Shown here piece by piece: positions 14,840 through 18,383 of a DNA stretch of 18,383 bases. Numbering within the stretch: position 1 is the stretch's first letter; every line of letters begins with the position of its first letter. A program made the translations under genes and the position numbers. This stretch comes from an uncultured Clostridia bacterium (GTDB lineage: Bacteria; Bacillota; Clostridia; RGIG6154): positions 1-18,383 of the forward strand of contig CAKSDT010000028.1 of the NCBI GenBank assembly GCA_934446135.1. The letters run 5' to 3'. A model generated the notes under the pieces. The model did not search any database, was not told the DNA's origin, and saw nothing but the letters and a program-made list of their open reading frames with translations.

Positions 14840-16318
14840 ATGATAAAAACCGGATTTGACAATGACAAATATTTAAAAATGCAGTCGAAGTACATTGAGG
14901 AAAGAATTGAAAAATTTAATGGGAAGTTATACCTCGAATTGGGCGGTAAACTGTTCGATGATTACCACGCCTCCAGAGTTTTGCCGGGTTTTCAGCCTGA
15001 TAGCAAAATCAAAATGCTTCTTCACCTTGCGGACAGGGCAGAGATTGTTATTGCCATAAATGCTTGTGATATTGAAAAAAATAAAATCAGGGGGGATTTA
15101 GGGATTTCCTATGATTTGGATGTACTAAGACTTATTGATGCTTTCAAGGGGATGGGACTTTATGTCAGCAGTGTTGTTATGACACAATATGCCGGTCAAT
15201 ATGCTGCGGATATATTTAAAAAGAAACTTACCAACTTAGGTATAAATGTATATATTCATTATCCGATTGTCGGATATCCGAATAACATTAAACTTATCGT
15301 TAGTGATGACGGATATGGAAGAAATGAGTATATAGAAACAACAAAACCTTTAGTCATTGTTACGGCACCGGGACCGGGAAGCGGCAAACTCGCTACATGC
15401 CTTTCCCAACTTTATCACGAACATAAAAGAGGTGTTATGGCAGGTTATGCCAAATTTGAAACATTTCCAATTTGGAATATTCCGTTAAAACATCCGGTAA
15501 ATCTTGCGTATGAAGCCGCAACGGCGGATCTTAATGATTTAAATATGATTGATCCGTTTCATATAGAAGCGTATGGAGAACCTACAGTAAATTACTACAG
15601 AGATGTTGAGGCATTCCCGCTTCTTAAGGCAATATTGGAAAACATTTTAGGAACAAGCCCTTATAAATCACCTACAGATATGGGTGTTAATATGGCCGGA
15701 AATTGTATAATAGATGATGATGCGGTCAGTGAAGCGTCAAGGAAAGAAATTATCAGAAGATATTATAAGGTCTGCTGTGATAAACTCTTAGGAAGAGTTT
15801 CCGAAAATGCCGTGGTAAAGGCAGAGTCTATAATGCAACAAGCAGGAGTTACAGTTGCTGATCGTAAGGTCGTAAAATATGCCTTGGATAAAGCCGAGAA
15901 AACAAATTCTCATGCAGTTGCAATTGAACTTAACGACGGGACTATTGTGACGGGTAAAACAACTGACCTTTTGGGGTCTGTTTCGGCAGCACTTCTTAAT
16001 GCAATGAAAGTTATGGCAGGAATTGACGATTCAATTCCGCTTCTTGCACAGACTATTATAGAACCGATAATAAAATTAAAGAGAGAGATATTTAATTCCG
16101 CTACAGCACATTTGGATTCTAACGAAATGCTTATTGCTTTGTCAAGTTGTGCAGTATACAATCCTCTTGCCAGTCAAGCACTTAATATGATTAAAAACCT
16201 GAAAGGTTGTGAACTTCATTCGTCCGTTATGCTTTGTGAAGAAGATGCGGAAGTAGTCAGCAAACTTGGTATTAATTATACCTGTGAAGCAGTAAGAAGA
16301 ACAAAACGAAATTTTTAA
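14840..16318 (+). CDS. DUF1846 family protein
   Basis: This 492-residue soluble protein matches the DUF1846 family: GFDNDKYLKMQSKYIEERI at the start, KLYLELGGKLFDDYHASRVLPGF, and FETFPIWNIPLKHPVNLAYE in the middle. The family is common in Firmicutes and has known structures, but I know of no defined reaction. A TAPGPGSGKLAT stretch (about residues 174-186) resembles a nucleotide-binding loop but lacks the usual Ser/Thr right after Lys. Cytosolic: no signal peptide or membrane span. The RBS AAAGGCGG lies about 9 nt before the ATG. It follows the antiporter by 19 nt and they are probably co-transcribed, ending at the terminator downstream. Confidence 0.93.
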   Translation: MIKTGFDNDKYLKMQSKYIEERIEKFNGKLYLELGGKLFDDYHASRVLPGFQPDSKIKMLLHLADRAEIVIAINACDIEKNKIRGDLGISYDLDVLRLIDAFKGMGLYVSSVVMTQYAGQYAADIFKKKLTNLGINVYIHYPIVGYPNNIKLIVSDDGYGRNEYIETTKPLVIVTAPGPGSGKLATCLSQLYHEHKRGVMAGYAKFETFPIWNIPLKHPVNLAYEAATADLNDLNMIDPFHIEAYGEPTVNYYRDVEAFPLLKAILENILGTSPYKSPTDMGVNMAGNCIIDDDAVSEASRKEIIRRYYKVCCDKLLGRVSENAVVKAESIMQQAGVTVADRKVVKYALDKAEKTNSHAVAIELNDGTIVTGKTTDLLGSVSAALLNAMKVMAGIDDSIPLLAQTIIEPIIKLKREIFNSATAHLDSNEMLIALSSCAVYNPLASQALNMIKNLKGCELHSSVMLCEEDAEVVSKLGINYTCEAVRRTKRNF

Positions 16319-16340
16319 TTTTAAAATTTTAAATTTATTT

Positions 16341-16366
16341 GGCACCGTAACTGCGGTGCCATTTTT
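16341..16366 (+). terminator. Rho-independent terminator after the DUF1846 gene
   Basis: GGCACCG (16341-16347) and CGGTGCC (16354-16360) form a 7-bp GC-rich stem with a 6-nt loop, followed by ATTTTT. Confidence 0.9.
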
Positions 16367-16451
16367 ACAAATAATTCCTTTTTGAATTTTACATAAAAAT
16401 AACATTTATGCAGACAATAACAGTGCAGTAAAAATCAAAGGAGTTATATAT

Positions 16452-16997
16452 ATGAAAGCAACAGGAATTGTTAGAAGAATAGACGACTTAGGCCGTGTAG
16501 TAATACCAAAGGAAATTAGAAGAACAATGAGAATCAGGGAGGGTGACCCTCTGGAAATATTTACAAATAATTCGGGCGAGGTTATTTTTAAAAAGTATTC
16601 TCCGATAGGAGAATTGAGTGATTTTTCAACAATATATGCTGAAACGCTGTCGAAAACCAGCGGATATGGTGTGGCAATAACAGATAATGATACAGTAGTA
16701 TCGGTTTCCGGGGCGTCAAAAAAAGAATTACTTGACAAAAAAATTTCAGAAGATGTTGACAATTTCATAAAAAATAGAGAACAGTACACATTAAAACACC
16801 CGGGAGACAGAAAATATAAAATTACTGACAATTCAGACAAATATGTTATAAGTATATGTATACCCATAATTTCTGAGGGTGATTCAATCGGATCTGTTAT
16901 ATTTTTTGATTCTAAAGAAATTAAGGTTATGGGTGATGTTGAATTAAAACTCGCAATAACCGCTGCCAACTTCCTCGGCAAGCAAATGGAAGAATAA
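16452..16997 (+). CDS. spoVT: Stage V sporulation regulator SpoVT (AbrB-type N-terminus plus GAF-like domain)
   Basis: SpoVT is a transcription factor active in the forespore, where it adjusts sigma-G-dependent genes in Bacillus. The 181-residue protein has the N-terminal swapped-hairpin DNA-binding domain, MKATGIVRRIDDLGRVVIPK and EIRRTMRIREGDPLEIF, nearly identical to SpoVT. A C-terminal GAF-like domain follows (about 56-180), ending NFLGKQMEE. Length and end match SpoVT, whereas AbrB and Abh are about half this size. AAAGGAG at 16437-16443 is 8 nt before the ATG. The gene is flanked by terminators on both sides, so it is monocistronic. I did not find a convincing sigma-A or sigma-G promoter in the 85 nt between the upstream terminator and the start codon. 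Confidence 0.94.
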   Translation: MKATGIVRRIDDLGRVVIPKEIRRTMRIREGDPLEIFTNNSGEVIFKKYSPIGELSDFSTIYAETLSKTSGYGVAITDNDTVVSVSGASKKELLDKKISEDVDNFIKNREQYTLKHPGDRKYKITDNSDKYVISICIPIISEGDSIGSVIFFDSKEIKVMGDVELKLAITAANFLGKQMEE

Positions 16998-17012
16998 ATT
17001 AATAATGCGTTG

Positions 17013-17041
17013 AAAAACAGATAGAAATATCTGTTTTTTTT
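17013..17041 (+). terminator. Rho-independent terminator after spoVT
   Basis: AAAAACAGATA (17013-17023), a GAAA tetraloop, then TATCTGTTTTT and further T residues form a hairpin of up to 11 bp ending in a long T-run. Confidence 0.9.
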
Positions 17042-17048
17042 CGTACAT

Positions 17049-17074
17049 AAAAAAGTGCTGCTAAAAGCAGCACT
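17049..17074 (-). terminator. Rho-independent terminator of the 6S-like RNA (minus strand)
   Basis: Read on the minus strand, AGTGCTGCT, loop TTT, AGCAGCACT and a T-run to 17049 form a 9-bp GC-rich hairpin. It is convergent with the spoVT terminator, 7 nt apart. Confidence 0.88.
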
Positions 17075-17082
17075 GCAGTTTA

Positions 17083-17282
17083 TTGTTATTCCCCGCCTTG
17101 ACCGTTGTCCTGAAAATTTTAAACCTGTGTTTACAGGTGGGTTATGTCTCAATTGCTTAAATCGCTCCCCATTCGGCATACATATGCGGTGAGGCCTGCA
17201 AGCCACAATTGAAGTGCAAATCCCTTAAAAAAAGTGTTGGTTCAAATGTTGTCAGGATTAAACACGCATCAGGCAGGAAGTA
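17083..17282 (-). ncRNA. ssrS: 6S RNA (SsrS) candidate, about 200 nt
   Basis: 6S RNA mimics an open promoter and binds housekeeping RNA polymerase in stationary phase. This region codes for no plausible protein and folds on the minus strand into one long rod. The closing stem is CTTCCTGCCTGA (from 17280) with GTCAAGGCGGGGAA (17102-17089), with small bulges. Next come TCCTGA (17257-17252) with TCAGGA (17113-17108), and TTTGAACC (17246-17239) with GGTTTAAA (17125-17118). A large asymmetric bubble follows, then an apical stem TCAATTG (17212-17206) with CAATTGA (17155-17149), a GCTT/AAGC step, and a terminal hairpin at 17176-17187. Closing stem, central bubble and apical arm is the 6S layout, and a terminator follows. 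No -35/-10 pair was convincing, so it may be processed from the DUF1292 transcript. Ends are approximate. Confidence 0.72.
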
Positions 17283-17284
17283 CA

Positions 17285-17554
17285 CTATTCTTCTTCGGAA
17301 TCGTCGTTTTCCATCATTTCCATATACTTATTTAAAACAGCATCGGCTTCTTCATCATCTTCAACGCCGACCAAAACTTCGTCTTCTTCAAGATCGTCAA
17401 GTTTTAAAATAACTACACCGTCATCGGGGTCTTCGACCGGTAAAAGAATAACATAGTATTTGTCATTCATTTCGATAGTATCAAGGTGTTCGAAATCAAC
17501 TTCTTTACCTTGATCATCAGTAAGTGTAACAATTTCAGGTTTGTTTTCAGCCAT
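17285..17554 (-). CDS. DUF1292 (YrzB-type) small acidic protein
   Basis: This 89-residue, strongly acidic protein has the DUF1292 pattern: an ITLTDD-like start (IVTLTDDQGKEVDFEHLDTI), then YYVILLPVED, and an acidic tail. The family is widespread in Firmicutes; its function is unknown to me. It is predicted cytosolic. The ATG at 17554 has GGAGA 7 nt upstream. A longer in-frame start at 17602 adds a basic non-family stretch and lies at the promoter -10, so it is rejected. The 6S-like RNA begins within a few nt of the stop and may share its transcript. Confidence 0.9.
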   Translation of the reverse strand: MAENKPEIVTLTDDQGKEVDFEHLDTIEMNDKYYVILLPVEDPDDGVVILKLDDLEEDEVLVGVEDDEEADAVLNKYMEMMENDDSEEE

Positions 17555-17592
17555 ATTAATTCTCCATTCGTTATATCTTTTGTAACATCTAC

Positions 17593-17621
17593 AGTTTATC
17601 AAATTAATAACGTATTGTCAA
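17593..17621 (-). promoter_or_regulatory. Promoter of the DUF1292 gene
   Basis: On the minus strand TTGACA (17621-17616) and TAAACT (17598-17593) are spaced by 17 nt, about 39 nt before the ATG. The plus strand of the same AT-rich gap must hold a promoter for the small gene at 17715; only a weak candidate (TTGTAT at 17622, TTATAT at 17646) was seen. Confidence 0.72.
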
Positions 17622-17714
17622 TTGTATTTTTTGTATATTTTCAAATTATATGTAAATTTTGTATGACTTTTTTTATCATTGCGGTTAATAATATTTTTGA
17701 AGGGAGTGAACAAA

Positions 17715-17870
17715 ATGAACTGTGTAGAAAGAGTTGCTTTAACTATGTCGCTTACTGCAGTTGCAGGTGTATCTGTAATGCTTATGAATGAGTGCAGAAA
17801 AAACAGTAAAGTTTGGTGTTCGTTAAAACAAGAAGCCAGGGACAGAGAATTATGGAATTTTAAAGATTGA
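17715..17870 (+). CDS. Small single-span membrane protein, 51 aa, no recognised family
   Basis: The protein begins MNCVERVALTMSLTAVAGVS and ends in a charged tail, RDRELWNFKD. One predicted membrane span covers about residues 8-25. A short Cys-containing tail follows with three cysteines in total. AGGGAG lies about 9 nt before the ATG, which supports real translation. An in-frame ATG at 17679 has no RBS. I do not recognise a family. The 3' end overlaps the convergent membrane protein gene by 21 nt, so one or both transcripts run into the other. Confidence 0.6.
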   Translation: MNCVERVALTMSLTAVAGVSVMLMNECRKNSKVWCSLKQEARDRELWNFKD

Positions 17871-18383
17871 GTACAAAACGATAATCAGTCCGGCAAAGCC
17901 AAAGACTGTTGTGATTGTTTTTATCAGCCATTCAAAATCCGCCAATGAAAATATAATGCCGCAGATTGCAAGTATAAAGCAGGACAGTCTGCGGTCAATA
18001 CCGGCGGATTCATAAAAGCCTTTACCCGACGATACGGAAGTTGTAAAAATTGCACTGAACATTATAAATACATAAAAACTATATATACCGTTCTCTTTTG
18101 ACAGTTTAAGCATAGGCATTGGTGAGACAATATCTCTTACAGATAAATGAATAAAGACCATAAGCAGACTTAGAACTAAGCCGGAAATCAAACTGCTTTT
18201 TAAAGCGGTTTTTTTATTTTTAATCATATTTTTCATACAACACATAAGAGGAAAGGCAGATAAAATATTATATGCACTATAAGTATAACTTTTCAGTTCG
18301 TTAAACATTGAACAATTTACTGATAATAAACTGTTTGCAAGGATTCCGATTATCATTATAGGAGTTGCGACAAAAGAAATAGT
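17850..18383 (-). CDS. C-terminal part of a multi-pass membrane protein, possibly YkvI-like, 5'-truncated by the window edge
   Basis: 178 codons are open to the right edge with no stop. The first Met inside the window (18356) has no RBS, so the true start lies outside. About five hydrophobic spans are visible, and the segment FSAIFTTSVSSGKGFYESAG recalls the YkvI family of LeuT-fold membrane proteins found in Firmicutes. That match is by eye and tentative; amino-acid-permease-like or spore-germination transporters are alternatives. Its stop lies within the small plus-strand gene, in convergent overlap, and no terminator hairpin was seen between them. Confidence 0.72.
   Translation of the reverse strand, partial: TISFVATPIMIIGILANSLLSVNCSMFNELKSYTYSAYNILSAFPLMCCMKNMIKNKKTALKSSLISGLVLSLLMVFIHLSVRDIVSPMPMLKLSKENGIYSFYVFIMFSAIFTTSVSSGKGFYESAGIDRRLSCFILAICGIIFSLADFEWLIKTITTVFGFAGLIIVLYSIFKIP

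Noticed and set aside
16367..16451. Sigma-G-type promoter before spoVT
   Set aside because: TGAATT and CATTTAT can be picked out, but their spacing is too short for the known consensus.
16406..17206. Long minus-strand open frame (266 codons) opposite spoVT
   Set aside because: It lies antisense to the clearly conserved spoVT, has no RBS, crosses two terminators and the 6S-like RNA, and its sequence resembles no family.
17209..17412. Plus-strand open frame of 67 codons
   Set aside because: It is antisense to the 6S-like RNA and the DUF1292 gene, with no RBS and a basic nonsense-like composition.
17486..17791. Plus-strand open frame of 101 codons spanning the DUF1292 5' end and the small-peptide gene
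   Set aside because: It is in a different frame from both supported genes, crosses the promoter region, and is low-complexity from AT-rich intergenic DNA.
1..18383. CRISPR array, tRNA/rRNA genes, insertion sequences, prophage or defence genes
   Set aside because: No regularly spaced repeats, cloverleaf sequences, transposase or integrase signatures, or defence-type domains were seen on either strand.

Overview
The window looks like AT-rich chromosomal DNA from a spore-forming member of the Clostridia (Firmicutes). Support: low-GC codon use, strong GGAGG-type ribosome binding sites, TTG/GTG starts, a sigma-H-like factor, a SpoVT-like AbrB regulator, YnzC and DUF1292 family proteins, a BlaI/BlaR1-type pair and a Firmicutes-style secA-prfB linkage. 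The species cannot be named from the sequence.

Left part (1-7559, all plus strand): a 5'-truncated secA; prfB (RF2), which carries the autoregulatory in-frame UGA and needs a +1 frameshift; prfA (RF1) directly behind it; a polytopic membrane protein that may be a GT-C-type glycosyltransferase; sigH; a UPF0178 PIN/NYN-like protein starting 1 nt after sigH; a 55-residue YnzC-type protein overlapping that; and an FHA-domain membrane-anchored protein. Spacings are short or overlapping, so much of this is probably one or a few operons joining protein export, translation termination and the transition-state sigma factor.

Middle (7560-12467): a promoter, then hemolysin III/TrhA, a PHP-family metal hydrolase and maf, the last two overlapping by 4 nt. 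After a terminator comes a BlaI-type repressor with two overlapping operator-like dyads over its promoter. It is translationally coupled to an M56 (BlaR1-like) membrane protease whose extracytoplasmic part is a copper-amine-oxidase-N-like stalk plus an NTF2-like domain, not a penicillin-binding sensor. A strong bidirectional-looking terminator ends this unit. A short imperfect inverted repeat flanks it.

Right part (12468-18383): asnA (minus) is divergent from a CPA2-type cation/proton antiporter, which is followed by a DUF1846 protein and a terminator. Next is spoVT with its own terminator. Convergent with it on the minus strand is a structured RNA of about 200 nt, best explained as 6S RNA, lying just downstream of a DUF1292 gene. 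A tiny single-span membrane protein gene (plus) follows, and it overlaps the 3' end of a truncated YkvI-like multi-pass membrane protein (minus) that runs off the right edge.

Most genes are ordinary for this group. The less ordinary items are the prfB-prfA tandem, the sensor domain of the M56 protease with an internal start site, and the 6S RNA locus. No CRISPR array, tRNA, rRNA, insertion sequence or prophage was seen, and no clearly new multi-gene system was found.
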